Origin: Gammaproteobacteria bacterium
Lineage (GTDB): Bacteria > Pseudomonadota > Gammaproteobacteria > Pseudomonadales > Azotimanducaceae
Reading direction: 5' to 3'
Assembly (NCBI GenBank): GCA_020832085.1
Contig: JAFIFJ010000020.1
Span: 58,788-122,787, forward strand
DNA: 64,000 nt
Made by a program: the position numbers and the translations under genes. How positions within the stretch are numbered: the first letter of the stretch is position 1; each line of letters begins with the position of its first letter. A model generated the notes under the pieces. That model ran no database searches. It saw nothing but the letters and a program-made list of their open reading frames with translations, and was not told where the DNA came from. Shown in pieces: positions 24,003-33,393 of the stretch.

Positions 24003-26108
24003 ATGACTGAAGCTGAAGCGCTGCGCGTTCTCGGTCTGCAGGTCGGCGGGCGAAAGGCGTCGGATAGCGACGTTCGGATCGATTCCGAAACGATTCGGAA
24101 CGCCTTCAGTGCGCAGATGCAGATGCTGCGCGGTGCCCGCAGCGAGGCGGACACGGCCCGCGAACGGCAGCGCATCGACCGGGCCCTGACCCTCACCCTG
24201 CTCGCCCGCGATCGCCTGCTGCCTGCCGACAGTCGCGCCTTTGCCCCAACTCAGGAAATCCCGCGCGTTGAGCGGCCGCGCACGGCCCCCTATGCCCTTG
24301 CCGTCCTGCTGATCGGGGTGATCATGGTCGCCGTCGGGCTGCTCCCGGAGTCCGTGCAGGACGGGGTGGCCGTTGTGGCCGATCCCGCGCCGCCGCCAGC
24401 TGCGGCGGAATCGCTGCAGCTGTCCCGCGCGCTGCTCGATGATGTCCGTTTCCGCCTCCAGGAGCAGTGGCGTCAGACGTCGCCGCTGCGGCTTCCTGCC
24501 GCCACTGATCTTCATGCCGTGAACTTGCCGGCGCTGCCCTCGGGCTGGCGCTGGCAGGGCCAGCGTGATGGAGCCTTTGCGGCCATCGAAGGCAGCAGCG
24601 GGAACTGGCTGCTGGCGGCTCCGCTGCTGGAGGACGGCAGTCTCTACTGGGCCTGCTTCAGCGCCCGCCCCGGCTACGCGGGATGTCAAGTGCTCCCCGG
24701 CGACGCCATCGTCGAACGGCGTCTGCCTCGTGGGCAGGTGGGGGCGCGGCTGCTGGCCGAGGCCCTGGCGCGGCTTCCGGATGCCGAGCGCCAGGAAGGC
24801 TGGTCGCCGCAGCGCTGGTACCGACAGGCGCTGCAGCAGGGGGAGCCGGAGGCGGCCCTGGCTCTGGCCGATCAGGCGATGGCAGCCGCCAGACCGGCCT
24901 TCGAGGTGGAAGGCTGGCTGAGCCAGGCGGTGGATCTGTTCGAGCAACGCCAAGCTTTCCCGGAGGCCATCGCTGCCCTGGTGCGACTGGTGGATCTGCG
25001 GCTCGTCGCCGGCAGGCCCCACGCGGAAACCCTTGCCTGGCTCGAGCGCTGTGAGGCCCTGCGGAGTCAGCAGCCATTGGTCTGCCCTGAAGCCTCCAGC
25101 ATCGGGCGCCAGCTGGAACGCCGGGCCGACTCGCCGCAACATTGGGACGACGCGCGCTGGTGGTACCAGCGCGGTATCGAATCCGAGCAGGCGGCGGGCC
25201 TGGAAGGCATGGTCCATCTGCTTGCGCTGGGGCGTGCCGGCACGCCCCAGCGGCGGCGGGCGCTGATGCTGCTGGAGGAGGCCGCAGAGAGCTGGTCGGA
25301 CTACTCGATGCGCCAGGCGGGCATTGTGGCGGCGGATCTGGTCCGCATCTGGTCCCGCGGCTGGAGTGTGGAGGCCGACCAGGGTGAGGCCAGCTGGTGG
25401 GCTTCCCAGGGGGCGCGGCTGGGCAATGTGGGCGCGGCACTGCATCTGGCTGCGGCCTTTGCCCTCGGTCTCGGCACGGCGCGGGACCTGGATCGGGCAC
25501 GGGAGGTGGTCAGGGTCTATGCTGACCATGCGCCGGTATTCGAGGTGGCGTTTCATCGCGAGGTGGCCAGGCGGCTCCAGAGCGGAGAGGGCTTGGAAGC
25601 CGATGAGGACGCCGCGGCGGCATGGTATCGACGGGCCTTCGAGCTCTGTCAGCAGCTGGCGGCGGCCGGCGATGACGATGCACGCTTCGATCTGGCGGGC
25701 ATGTACTTCAGTGGCCACGGCGTGGACCGGGATCTGGGGGAAGCCGCCCGGCGCTACGCCGAGCTGCTGGAGGTATCGCCGCAGGCGGCTGGCAACATGC
25801 TGGCCTGGATTCAGGCGACGGCACCCGATGCCGCGCTGCGCGATGGCCGCCGGGCGCTGGAACTGGCCCGGGCTGTGGTGAGTGCAGCGCCGACGCCGAC
25901 GTTTCTGGACACCCTGGCCGCCGCGCTGGCGGAAACCGGTGCCTTCAGAGATGCCGTTGCGATCCAGCAGCAGGCGCTGGATCTGCTCGAAGCGGGGGCT
26001 TTGCCCTTCGCTGGCGGCGCCGACGTGGTGGATCGCCGGGAGCGCCTGGCGCTGCGCATGGCTCACTATCGCCAGCGGCGGCCCTGGCGTGACGATGGCC
26101 TGGGCTGA
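24003..26108 (+). CDS. membrane protein with degenerate J-like domain and Sel1/TPR repeats
   Basis: A 701-residue protein. Residues 1-75 resemble a J domain (EALRVLGL, SETIRNAFSAQMQML, ERQRIDRALTLTLLARDRLL) but lack the HPD tripeptide needed to stimulate DnaK. One transmembrane helix follows near 96-114 (APYALAVLLIGVIMVAVGLL), so most of the chain is probably periplasmic. From about residue 330 it is helical Sel1/TPR repeats, for example ARFDLAGMYFSGHGVDRD. The last 60 residues (FLDTLAAALAETGAFRDAVAIQ) match the end of the Sel1 lipoprotein at 36337, so they share a module. The paraoxonase-like gene follows closely. Confidence 0.75.
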   Translation: MTEAEALRVLGLQVGGRKASDSDVRIDSETIRNAFSAQMQMLRGARSEADTARERQRIDRALTLTLLARDRLLPADSRAFAPTQEIPRVERPRTAPYALAVLLIGVIMVAVGLLPESVQDGVAVVADPAPPPAAAESLQLSRALLDDVRFRLQEQWRQTSPLRLPAATDLHAVNLPALPSGWRWQGQRDGAFAAIEGSSGNWLLAAPLLEDGSLYWACFSARPGYAGCQVLPGDAIVERRLPRGQVGARLLAEALARLPDAERQEGWSPQRWYRQALQQGEPEAALALADQAMAAARPAFEVEGWLSQAVDLFEQRQAFPEAIAALVRLVDLRLVAGRPHAETLAWLERCEALRSQQPLVCPEASSIGRQLERRADSPQHWDDARWWYQRGIESEQAAGLEGMVHLLALGRAGTPQRRRALMLLEEAAESWSDYSMRQAGIVAADLVRIWSRGWSVEADQGEASWWASQGARLGNVGAALHLAAAFALGLGTARDLDRAREVVRVYADHAPVFEVAFHREVARRLQSGEGLEADEDAAAAWYRRAFELCQQLAAAGDDDARFDLAGMYFSGHGVDRDLGEAARRYAELLEVSPQAAGNMLAWIQATAPDAALRDGRRALELARAVVSAAPTPTFLDTLAAALAETGAFRDAVAIQQQALDLLEAGALPFAGGADVVDRRERLALRMAHYRQRRPWRDDGLG

Positions 26109-26135
26109 CATGGGACCGGTAATGAGACAGCGGAA

Positions 26136-27281
26136 TTGACCGCCACGGCTGCTGCGAAACGGCGCGAAAGGACGCGGCTGCTGGTGCTGCTGATCCTGCT
26201 GGGGCTCGCCATCGGGCTTCTGGCCGCCACCGTTCGCGACCGCCTCGGCCTGGGCCGGGAGGTCGAGGTCTTCGGGGGCGAGGCCTGTCAGCGGATTGCC
26301 GCGCCGGCGGGGCCGGAGGATCTCGAAATCGACGATCTGCTGCGCATCGCCTTCATCTCGGCGACGCCCCGCCGTGAGCCCGGAGCCCTGGGAAGTCTCT
26401 ACTGGCTGGATCTGGATGACCTCGATGCGGTTCCGCTGCCCATCCCCCGGGACGGCCCGGAGCTGGCTCCCCACGGTTTGTCGCTGGTCCGCGTCGACGG
26501 GGAGTTGTACCTGCACGTCATCAATCATGCCGATGCTGCGGGCAGTACGGTCGAGCAGTATCGCTACGTTCCGGCGCCGGAAGTCGGCGCCAGGGCGGGA
26601 GCGCTGGAGCATCTGGCCACGGTGTCCGACCCGGCCCTGTTTTCACCCAATGACCTGGCTGCGGTGGATGCCCGGCGCTTCTACGTGACCAACGATCACG
26701 GCGGCCGCAGTCCTCTGCTGCGCAGTCTGGAGCACGTGCTGGGGTTTCGTCTCGGCGACGTTCAATACTATGACGGGCAGCAGTTCCACACGGTCGCCAC
26801 GCGTCAGGGTTTCGCCAACGGCATCCTGCTGACCCGGGGCGGCGGGCGCGTGCTGGTGGCGGAGACGGTGCCCGGCACCGTGACCAGCTATCTGCGCGAT
26901 TCCGTGACGGGACTGCTCACGCCTGAGTCCTACATGCGATTCGAGACCGGCCCGGACAACCTGACCCAGGCCGAGGACGGCAGCATCTGGATGGTGGGTC
27001 ACCCCCGCCTGGCGGACTTTGTTGCCCACGCGAGGGATCCGTCCAGGCTGTCGCCCACGGATGTCTATCGCATTGATTTCTACGGCCGCAGCGCCGACTT
27101 CGGTGCCGTGCTGGCGGATGACGGCAGCCTGATCTCTGGCGGCAGTACCGCCGCCGTTCGAGGCCGGCTCATGTGGGTGGGCAACGTTTTCGATCCCTAC
27201 CTGCTGCGCTGCACCCTGCACCTTGGCGTCAGCAGCGAAGTTCCGGTCCCGGCCGTGGAACCCCGCCTGTCCTTTCAGTGA
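26136..27281 (+). CDS. paraoxonase/arylesterase-like lactonase, membrane-anchored
   Basis: A 381-residue six-bladed propeller protein of the PON family. It has an N-terminal membrane helix (LLVLLILLGLAIGLLAATV). Calcium ligands of mammalian PON1 all have counterparts: Glu61-Asp62 (AGPEDLEIDD), Asn172 (FSPNDLAAVD), Asn228 (GFANGI), Asp274-Asn275 (GPDNLTQ). The catalytic His pair corresponds to His113 (APHGLS) and His131 (INHAD). Cys51 and a Cys near the C-terminus (LLRCTL) match the PON disulfide. Lactone or aryl-ester hydrolysis at the membrane is expected. The start is TTG at 26136, 27 bp after the J-like/Sel1 gene; the start is not firm. Confidence 0.82.
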   Translation: MTATAAAKRRERTRLLVLLILLGLAIGLLAATVRDRLGLGREVEVFGGEACQRIAAPAGPEDLEIDDLLRIAFISATPRREPGALGSLYWLDLDDLDAVPLPIPRDGPELAPHGLSLVRVDGELYLHVINHADAAGSTVEQYRYVPAPEVGARAGALEHLATVSDPALFSPNDLAAVDARRFYVTNDHGGRSPLLRSLEHVLGFRLGDVQYYDGQQFHTVATRQGFANGILLTRGGGRVLVAETVPGTVTSYLRDSVTGLLTPESYMRFETGPDNLTQAEDGSIWMVGHPRLADFVAHARDPSRLSPTDVYRIDFYGRSADFGAVLADDGSLISGGSTAAVRGRLMWVGNVFDPYLLRCTLHLGVSSEVPVPAVEPRLSFQ

Positions 27282-27370
27282 TTCGGCCGGGAGGCCGTTC
27301 TACCCTCCCCAAGGTTGGGGCGTGTACAATCCCGCGCTCTCCGCCACCTGACTTCTGGGGTTCACAGCTC

Positions 27371-30300
27371 GTGGCTGCAACTGCACCAGCCGAACGGGAC
27401 GGCGCCACAGCCGGCTTCTCCTTCGTCGACGCCGAACATCAGGTGCTCGAATTCTGGGCTCGTGAGCGGGTTTTCGAGCGCTCACTCGAAGCCACGCGGG
27501 ACGGTGCCCCCTACATTTTCTACGACGGCCCGCCCTTCGCCACGGGGCTGCCCCATCACGGCCACATCGTCGCCTCCACCCTGAAGGACATCATCCCGCG
27601 CTACTTCACCATGAAGGGCCGCTACGTGGCCCGGCGCTGGGGCTGGGACTGTCACGGCCTGCCCATCGAGCACGAGATCGACAAACAGCTCGGCATGACC
27701 GCGGGCGAGGCGGTGGAGAAGCTCGGCATCAAGGGCTACAACGACGCCTGCCGCGCCATCGTCCAGCGCTATGTGGAGCAGTGGCGCAGGACCATCACCC
27801 GGGTGGGCCGCTGGGTCGATTTCGATCACGACTACAAAACCATGGACCCCTGGTTCATGGAGTCGGTGTGGTGGGTGGTCAAGCAGCTGTGGGAAAAGGG
27901 GCTGGTGTATCAGGGTGTGAAGGTGGTGCCGGTCTCCACCGCCCTTGGCACCGTGCTGTCGAATTTCGAGGCGGGGCAGAACTATCAGGAAGTGCAGGAC
28001 CCGGCGGTGACCGTGCTGCTGGAACTCGAGGACGGCAGTGGTCATCTGGCCATCTGGACCACCACGCCCTGGACGCTGCCCTCCAACCTGGCGGTCTGTG
28101 TTCACCCCGAGCTCGACTACGTCAAGGTTCGCGATGGGGATCGTGGGGTGGAGTTGTGGATGGCGGAGGGGCGTCTGGAAGCCTACGGAGCCAAGCGGGA
28201 ACTCGCCGTGCTCGAGCGCGCCAAGGGGCGGGACCTCGCCGGACGGCGCTATCGGCCCCTGTTTCCCTATTTTGCCTCGGAGGCCGCCAACGGGGCCTTC
28301 CGGGTGCTCACCGACGACTATGTCACCGCCGATGACGGCACCGGCATGGTGCATCAGGCGCCGGCCTTTGGTGAAGACGACCTCCGGGTATGCCGGGCCC
28401 ATGGCATCGAGGCCCTGCCCTGCCCGGTGACCCTGGAAGGGCAGTTTACCGACGAGGTGCCGGACTTCGCCGGCCAGCACGTCAAGCAAGCCGACCGCGA
28501 CATCATGCGGGCGCTGAAGGCATCCGGTGCCCTGTACCAGCAGGACGTGCTGGTCCACAGCTACCCGTTCTGCTACCGCTCGGATACCCCCCTGATCTAC
28601 CGCGCCATCCCGTCCTGGTACGTCAAGGTGGAGGCGCTGCGGGAGCGCATGCTGGCGGCCAATGCCCAGATCCAGTGGGTACCGGAGCACATCCGCGACG
28701 GCCGCTTCGGCAATTGGCTGGAAGGGGCACGGGACTGGGCCATTTCCCGCAATCGGGTCTGGGGTACACCGCTGCCGCTGTGGGTCAACGACGTCAGCGG
28801 CAAGGTGCTGTGCATCGGTTCCGTGGACGAACTCGAAGCCTTCAGCGGGGTCCGCGTCGAGGACCTGCACCGCGAACACGTCGATCCCCTGGACTTCGAG
28901 GTTCAGGGGGAGCCGGGCGTTTATCGGCGCATCCCCGAAGTGCTCGACTGCTGGTTCGAATCCGGTTCCATGCCCTATGCCCAACTGCACTATCCCTTCG
29001 AGAACCAGGCGGTCTTCGAGCAGGGTTTCCCGGCTGAATTCATCGCCGAGGGCCTCGATCAGACGCGGGGCTGGTTCTACACCCTGACCGTGCTCGCCGC
29101 CGCGCTCTATGACCAGCCAGCATTCAAGAACGTCATCGTCAACGGCATGGTGATGGCCGAGGACGGCAAGAAGATGTCCAAGCGGCTGAAGAACTACACG
29201 CCGCCGGACGAGCTGCTGGAAGTCCATGGCGCCGATGCCCTGCGCCTGTACCTGATCAATTCAGGGCTGGTGAAGGCAGAGGAGCAGCGCTTTGCCGACA
29301 GCGGCGTGCGGGACATGGTCCGGCGGGCGCTGCTGCCCTGGTACAACGCCTACAATTTCCTCGCCACCTATGCCGCGATCGACCAGTGGGCGCCGGGTCC
29401 GTCGACGCCCCTGGCATCGGAGAACATCCTCGATCGCTGGATCCTGTCCCGGCTGCAGACCCTGAAACAGACCGTGGCCACGGAAATGGAAGCCTATCGG
29501 CTCTACAACGTGGTGCCGCGCCTGTTCGAGTTCATCGAGGAGTTGACCAACGTCTACATCCGCCTCAACCGCAGCCGGTTCTGGGGTGCAGGTCAGGATC
29601 CGGACAAGCTCGCGGCCTATGCCACCTTGCACCACGTGCTGCTCGAACTGAGCCAGACCATGGCGCCCTTCGCGCCTTTCCTGTCGGAGACCCTGTATCG
29701 GGAGCTGCGGCGTTTCGGCGCTCACGAAGACGCTTCGCTGCCGGAATCCGTGCACCTGTGCCGCTACCCGGAGGCCTCCCCTGAGCGGGTGGACGGGGCG
29801 CTGGAGCGGGCGGTGGATCGCATGCAGCAGGTCATTCTGCTCGGCCGGCAGAAGCGGGAGGAGGTGAAGATCGGCCTGCGCCAGCCCTTGGGCCGGCTGA
29901 CGGTGGTGCATCGTGACGCGGAGTTGCTGGACGACATGCGTCGGCTCGAGGGCTATCTTGCGTCCGAGCTCAACGTGAAGTCCGTCGAGTACTGCACCGA
30001 CGAGGAGGCCTTTATCCGCCTCTACGCGCGTCCCAATTTCCGGCTGCTCGGCAAGCGCCTGGGCAAGCGCATGAAGCACTTCCAGCAACTCATCGGCGAT
30101 CTCGACGCCGCGACCCTGGAGGCCTTTCAGGAGCGCGGTGAGATCGAGGTGGAGGGTGAGCGCTTCGCTGCCGAGGAGATCGAGATCCTGCGCGAAGCCC
30201 GGCCGAACACCGAAGCGGTGTCGAACCGGTTCATCAGTATCGATCTCGCCACGGCACTGGATCCGGCGCTGATCGAGGAAGGTCTGGCACGGGAGTGCGT

Positions 30301-30541
30301 CAACCGCATCCAGCGCAGCCGCAAGGAACTCGATCTGAACGTGGCCGACCGCGTGGCGGTGCGTTACGCCGGTGACCCGGAACTGCTGGCAGCGCTGCAA
30401 AGCCATGCCGACTACGTTGCGGGCGAGATTCTGGCGACCTCCTTCGAGTCGGCAGAACCTGAAGCTGACGGCCGCTTCGAGGTGGACGTGGACAGCCGCA
30501 AACTGACGTTCTCCATCCGGGTCGTCGATTCAGCGGCGTGA
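27371..30541 (+). CDS. ileS: isoleucyl-tRNA synthetase, long type 2 (IleS2-like)
   Basis: A 1056-residue class I synthetase. The HIGH signature is HHGH in TGLPHHGHIVA near residue 60, with GWDCHGLPIEHEID just after; the KMSKS signature is KKMSKRLKN near 600. An editing domain (TTTPWTLPSNLAV, TADDGTGMVHQAPAFGEDD) lies between. Length, the HHGH and KMSKR variants and the C-terminal domain fit the eukaryote-like type 2 enzyme, which in studied bacteria resists mupirocin, rather than the shorter E. coli-type IleS1 of about 940 residues. No lspA follows, unlike many IleS1 loci. The GTG start at 27371 gives the expected N-terminus. Confidence 0.93.
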   Translation: MAATAPAERDGATAGFSFVDAEHQVLEFWARERVFERSLEATRDGAPYIFYDGPPFATGLPHHGHIVASTLKDIIPRYFTMKGRYVARRWGWDCHGLPIEHEIDKQLGMTAGEAVEKLGIKGYNDACRAIVQRYVEQWRRTITRVGRWVDFDHDYKTMDPWFMESVWWVVKQLWEKGLVYQGVKVVPVSTALGTVLSNFEAGQNYQEVQDPAVTVLLELEDGSGHLAIWTTTPWTLPSNLAVCVHPELDYVKVRDGDRGVELWMAEGRLEAYGAKRELAVLERAKGRDLAGRRYRPLFPYFASEAANGAFRVLTDDYVTADDGTGMVHQAPAFGEDDLRVCRAHGIEALPCPVTLEGQFTDEVPDFAGQHVKQADRDIMRALKASGALYQQDVLVHSYPFCYRSDTPLIYRAIPSWYVKVEALRERMLAANAQIQWVPEHIRDGRFGNWLEGARDWAISRNRVWGTPLPLWVNDVSGKVLCIGSVDELEAFSGVRVEDLHREHVDPLDFEVQGEPGVYRRIPEVLDCWFESGSMPYAQLHYPFENQAVFEQGFPAEFIAEGLDQTRGWFYTLTVLAAALYDQPAFKNVIVNGMVMAEDGKKMSKRLKNYTPPDELLEVHGADALRLYLINSGLVKAEEQRFADSGVRDMVRRALLPWYNAYNFLATYAAIDQWAPGPSTPLASENILDRWILSRLQTLKQTVATEMEAYRLYNVVPRLFEFIEELTNVYIRLNRSRFWGAGQDPDKLAAYATLHHVLLELSQTMAPFAPFLSETLYRELRRFGAHEDASLPESVHLCRYPEASPERVDGALERAVDRMQQVILLGRQKREEVKIGLRQPLGRLTVVHRDAELLDDMRRLEGYLASELNVKSVEYCTDEEAFIRLYARPNFRLLGKRLGKRMKHFQQLIGDLDAATLEAFQERGEIEVEGERFAAEEIEILREARPNTEAVSNRFISIDLATALDPALIEEGLARECVNRIQRSRKELDLNVADRVAVRYAGDPELLAALQSHADYVAGEILATSFESAEPEADGRFEVDVDSRKLTFSIRVVDSAA

Positions 30542-30581
30542 ATGATGCTCATGAAGCGTGCTGCAGGCGCGGCAGGGAGTC

Positions 30582-30614
30582 GCTCACTACGCTTCGCTTC
30601 GTGAGCTTCTCACA
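30582..30614 (-). repeat. REP-like element, GCTCAC/GTGAGC variant
   Basis: An imperfect inverted repeat with arms GCTCAC and GTGAGC around ACGCTTCGCTTC, ending TTCTCACA. In reverse complement it closely matches the element at 57304-57336. It lies in the gap between ileS and the convergent GTPase gene. Confidence 0.8.
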
Positions 30615-30673
30615 AGTACTCGCCACGTCCATCGTCTGTTCCGCTCGCGACAGCGCCGAGGACACTGGGGCGC

Positions 30674-32074
30674 CTACAGAATCCACTCCCCGTGGGGATA
30701 CTCCTTAAGCAGCGCACGGGTCAGGATCGAGCGTACGGCCTTGTGGGCACGTTCTTTCAGCCGGTCGGGCTCCGGGTCGTCGAAGGCGGCCAGCAGGGCA
30801 GCCACCTCGGTCTTCGATTCGGCCTTCGCCGCGTCGGCCAGTTCCCTCCAGGAATCCAGCGCGGCGCCTTCGTAACGGCCGCGGCCGCGGCCGTGGTGGG
30901 TCACCGCCAGATAGCGCGCAGCGGCTTCCGCCAGCAGGTCTTCGATGAAGGGCTCCGACCAGCCCAGGGTGCGCTTGTCCACGGCCCTTTGACTCCAGGA
31001 CCATCCGGCAGCCGCGGAGAGGGACGCTCCGAGGGCCGTGAACAGGCCCAGGGATGCGCCACCCAGAGCCAGATCGATGGCCGCGCCGGCTCCGGCACCG
31101 AGAGCCGCCCCGCCTGCCGCACCCTGCAGGGGGCTCGGCCGATCGCCGTGGCTGCGGGTGGCGGTCAGGGCCGTGTCGATGCGGCGGGCGCTGGCACCTT
31201 CGAGGCCCTCGATGCGGATGAGGGTCTCGTCCAGTTTCCTGACCGCAGCCTCCAGACGCGCGGCGAGTCGGCGCAGAGCACCCATGCGCGCCAGGCGGGC
31301 CGGTTGACCGGCGGACAGCGCCTCCCGGTCGAGGATGGCCGTGATCAGCACTGCGGTGACGGCGTCGATGCTGGCCTGAAAACGTTCCAGTGCCTTGGCC
31401 TGCCACACGGGCAGCAGCCTGGCCATGGCCTCCTGCTGGGCTTGCGGCAACACCTCACCCACGGCTGCGAGCAGCTGCACCTCGTCGATCCAGCTGCGCT
31501 CGAAGGCATCGAGGGCCAGAACCCGGCGTACCGGTGCCTTGCCGAAGCGATCCCGCCAGCGCTGCTCCAGATTCTCCCGTTCTGTCCGGCGGCTGTGGGG
31601 CGGCAGCTGATTGAGCAGCAGGATGACCGGCTTCTCGAGCCAGGCCAGCATGGCCAGTTCCGCCTCCACCTGGGTGGCGAATTCCGGATCCTCGGCGGCG
31701 TTGACCTGATAGAGGATGACGTCCGTCAGATCGCGGGCCGCCAGCATGGCCTGCTGGGAGGAATACAGTGCCCGGTCCGTCACCCGGTCCCAGACCTCAC
31801 CGATGAACCAGCCCACCGCGGTCCCGCGCTGCTCCAGCCGCGCCTTCAGGCGCGAGGAGTCACCGAAGCCCGGCGTATCCCACAGCAGCAGGCGATGGCC
31901 TTCATCGGTGGTAGCCAGGGCATGGACGGTGTTTTCCATGGTGGTGTGGGGCGCATCGACCACCTCACCGACGTCGCTGCGCAGCAGCGTGCGCGTCAGC
32001 GAGGTCTTGCCGACGTTGGTATGGGAGATCAGCGCCAGGCGCACGTCCGTGGTCGAAGCGGCCTCCTGATTCAT
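30674..32074 (-). CDS. GTPase with DUF3482 C-terminal domain
   Basis: A 466-residue protein with an N-terminal TRAFAC-type GTPase: G1 loop SHTNVGKTSL near 17-26, a switch Thr in APHTTMENTV, and G3 WDTPGF near 65. The G4 position reads LLNQLPP instead of NKxD, a variant seen in this family. The C-terminal half is DUF3482, with a hydrophobic glycine/alanine-rich hairpin (GAAGGAALGAGAGAAIDLAL, LGLFTALGASLSAAAGW) that may insert in the membrane. It overlaps the DUF2868 gene by 4 bp (ATGA). The two families occur together in many proteobacteria; function unknown. Confidence 0.87.
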   Translation of the reverse strand: MNQEAASTTDVRLALISHTNVGKTSLTRTLLRSDVGEVVDAPHTTMENTVHALATTDEGHRLLLWDTPGFGDSSRLKARLEQRGTAVGWFIGEVWDRVTDRALYSSQQAMLAARDLTDVILYQVNAAEDPEFATQVEAELAMLAWLEKPVILLLNQLPPHSRRTERENLEQRWRDRFGKAPVRRVLALDAFERSWIDEVQLLAAVGEVLPQAQQEAMARLLPVWQAKALERFQASIDAVTAVLITAILDREALSAGQPARLARMGALRRLAARLEAAVRKLDETLIRIEGLEGASARRIDTALTATRSHGDRPSPLQGAAGGAALGAGAGAAIDLALGGASLGLFTALGASLSAAAGWSWSQRAVDKRTLGWSEPFIEDLLAEAAARYLAVTHHGRGRGRYEGAALDSWRELADAAKAESKTEVAALLAAFDDPEPDRLKERAHKAVRSILTRALLKEYPHGEWIL

Positions 32075-33393
32075 GTCGGAGCCTTAAGTTCCAGATGCTC
32101 GATGCCCTGGGCGTCGAGCAGGCGCTGCCAGGCCGTGATGCGGCTTTTGCGGCGTTCGGCCGAAGTCCGGTAGGCGCTGGCATCGAGCACCACACAGAGG
32201 GCAGCCTGCCGAGCGGCCGCTGAGAACAGTGGCCCATGGATCTCAAGTTCCGGCGTCTGGGCGGGGTTCATGAGCAGCACCAGCCGCGTCAGTTCCCCGT
32301 CGATGGGCGGCAGCGCATCCGGGTCGGCTGCCACGGCCTGGGCCACCTCGGCCTGGACCTGGCCGTGGAAGTGCTCGTCGAGGCGATCGCGCAGGCGCTC
32401 CAAGGTCGCTGCGTCCGGCCGGTAGCCCAGGGGCTGGATGCGCGCAGTCAGCCGGGTCCCGGACACATGGGCGAGAATGCGGCGCAGGGTCGGGTGGTTG
32501 CCGTCCACTTCGATGATGGCGTGGCGGCGGACCTGCAGCATGGCCAGACCCGTCAGCGCCAGTCTCGGCAGCACCGCCACCAGGACCAGGGTTGTGGCCC
32601 AAAGATGAATCCAGGGTGCGGCCGGTACGGCGGTACTCGCCATGGCCGCCACCTCGGCCGCATCCGGCAGGGCAATGCCGGTGATGAGGCTGGCGGGGGT
32701 CAGGACCAAGGCGATCAGGGTGCTGACCGTGTCGGGACCCAAGAAAGTGCTCTCCCAGTAGGCGTGGTAGGCCACGCCGAGTCCGTCCCAGTAGATGCCC
32801 AGAATGGCGCCTAAGGCGAAGGCTGCGGCGGCGGCGTGCAGGGTGGCTGCCAGGCGGCCCAGCAGCAGCGCGGGGGCAGTATCGGCGAAGGCGGCAACGA
32901 AGCGTCCGGGTACGGCAGCCAGGCGTTTGCCGGCACCGCTGCGGACGAACCTGCGGCCGAACCAGAGCAGCGCCGGCAATCTCCGGGTCAGCGGGCGGGC
33001 ATCGGCCCGTGAACGCGGCCAGAGCAGCCAGGCGTAGATCAGCAGCTGCCACAGCAGCAGGCCGAGCAGGGGGGGCGCGAGAATATTGAAGCGGCCCCCT
33101 GTGGTGAGACCTGAAAACAGGGCGCCGGCCAGCAGGGCCGGCAGCAGCAGCCAGGCGCCGGGGCGGCGACCGGTCAGCCAGGGCAGCTGGGCGGCCAGTC
33201 GCGTCATGGCGCTGTCCTGTTCCAGGGCGGCCCGGGCCTGAAACAGGAGTCTGCCCCGGGCATCCGCTTCGGCGGGCAGACGGTGGCGGATGTCGGGCAG
33301 GGCCAGGACCTCGGCGGCGACGGCTTCCCGGACCAGCAGCAGTTCTGCCGCGTCATGGGCCGACAGTTCGATGGCGTCGTCGGAACGGCTCAT
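32071..33393 (-). CDS. DUF2868 membrane protein
   Basis: A 440-residue integral membrane protein. Transmembrane segments are seen near 78-96 (AWLLLPALLAGALFSGL), 100-125 (ILAPPLLGLLLWQLLIYAWLLW), 185-205 and 270-290 (LWATTLVLVAVLPRLALTGL). The soluble C-terminal part contains a domain that ends QRLLDAQGIEHLELKAPT. It is DUF2868, the usual partner of the DUF3482 GTPase with which it overlaps. Its ATG overlaps the stop codon of the enoyl-CoA hydratase by 1 bp (TGATG), so three genes are translationally chained. Role unknown; a GTPase-gated membrane complex is one possibility. Confidence 0.85.
   Translation of the reverse strand: MSRSDDAIELSAHDAAELLLVREAVAAEVLALPDIRHRLPAEADARGRLLFQARAALEQDSAMTRLAAQLPWLTGRRPGAWLLLPALLAGALFSGLTTGGRFNILAPPLLGLLLWQLLIYAWLLWPRSRADARPLTRRLPALLWFGRRFVRSGAGKRLAAVPGRFVAAFADTAPALLLGRLAATLHAAAAAFALGAILGIYWDGLGVAYHAYWESTFLGPDTVSTLIALVLTPASLITGIALPDAAEVAAMASTAVPAAPWIHLWATTLVLVAVLPRLALTGLAMLQVRRHAIIEVDGNHPTLRRILAHVSGTRLTARIQPLGYRPDAATLERLRDRLDEHFHGQVQAEVAQAVAADPDALPPIDGELTRLVLLMNPAQTPELEIHGPLFSAAARQAALCVVLDASAYRTSAERRKSRITAWQRLLDAQGIEHLELKAPT

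Noticed and set aside
23745..26612. A 955-codon open frame on the minus strand opposite the J-like/Sel1 gene.
   Set aside because: It is Gln/Arg/Gly-rich with no domain pattern and lies antisense to a coherent protein; long antisense frames are expected at this GC content.
27482..29227. A 581-codon minus-strand frame inside ileS.
   Set aside because: ileS is unmistakable on the other strand; the antisense frame has no recognisable motifs.
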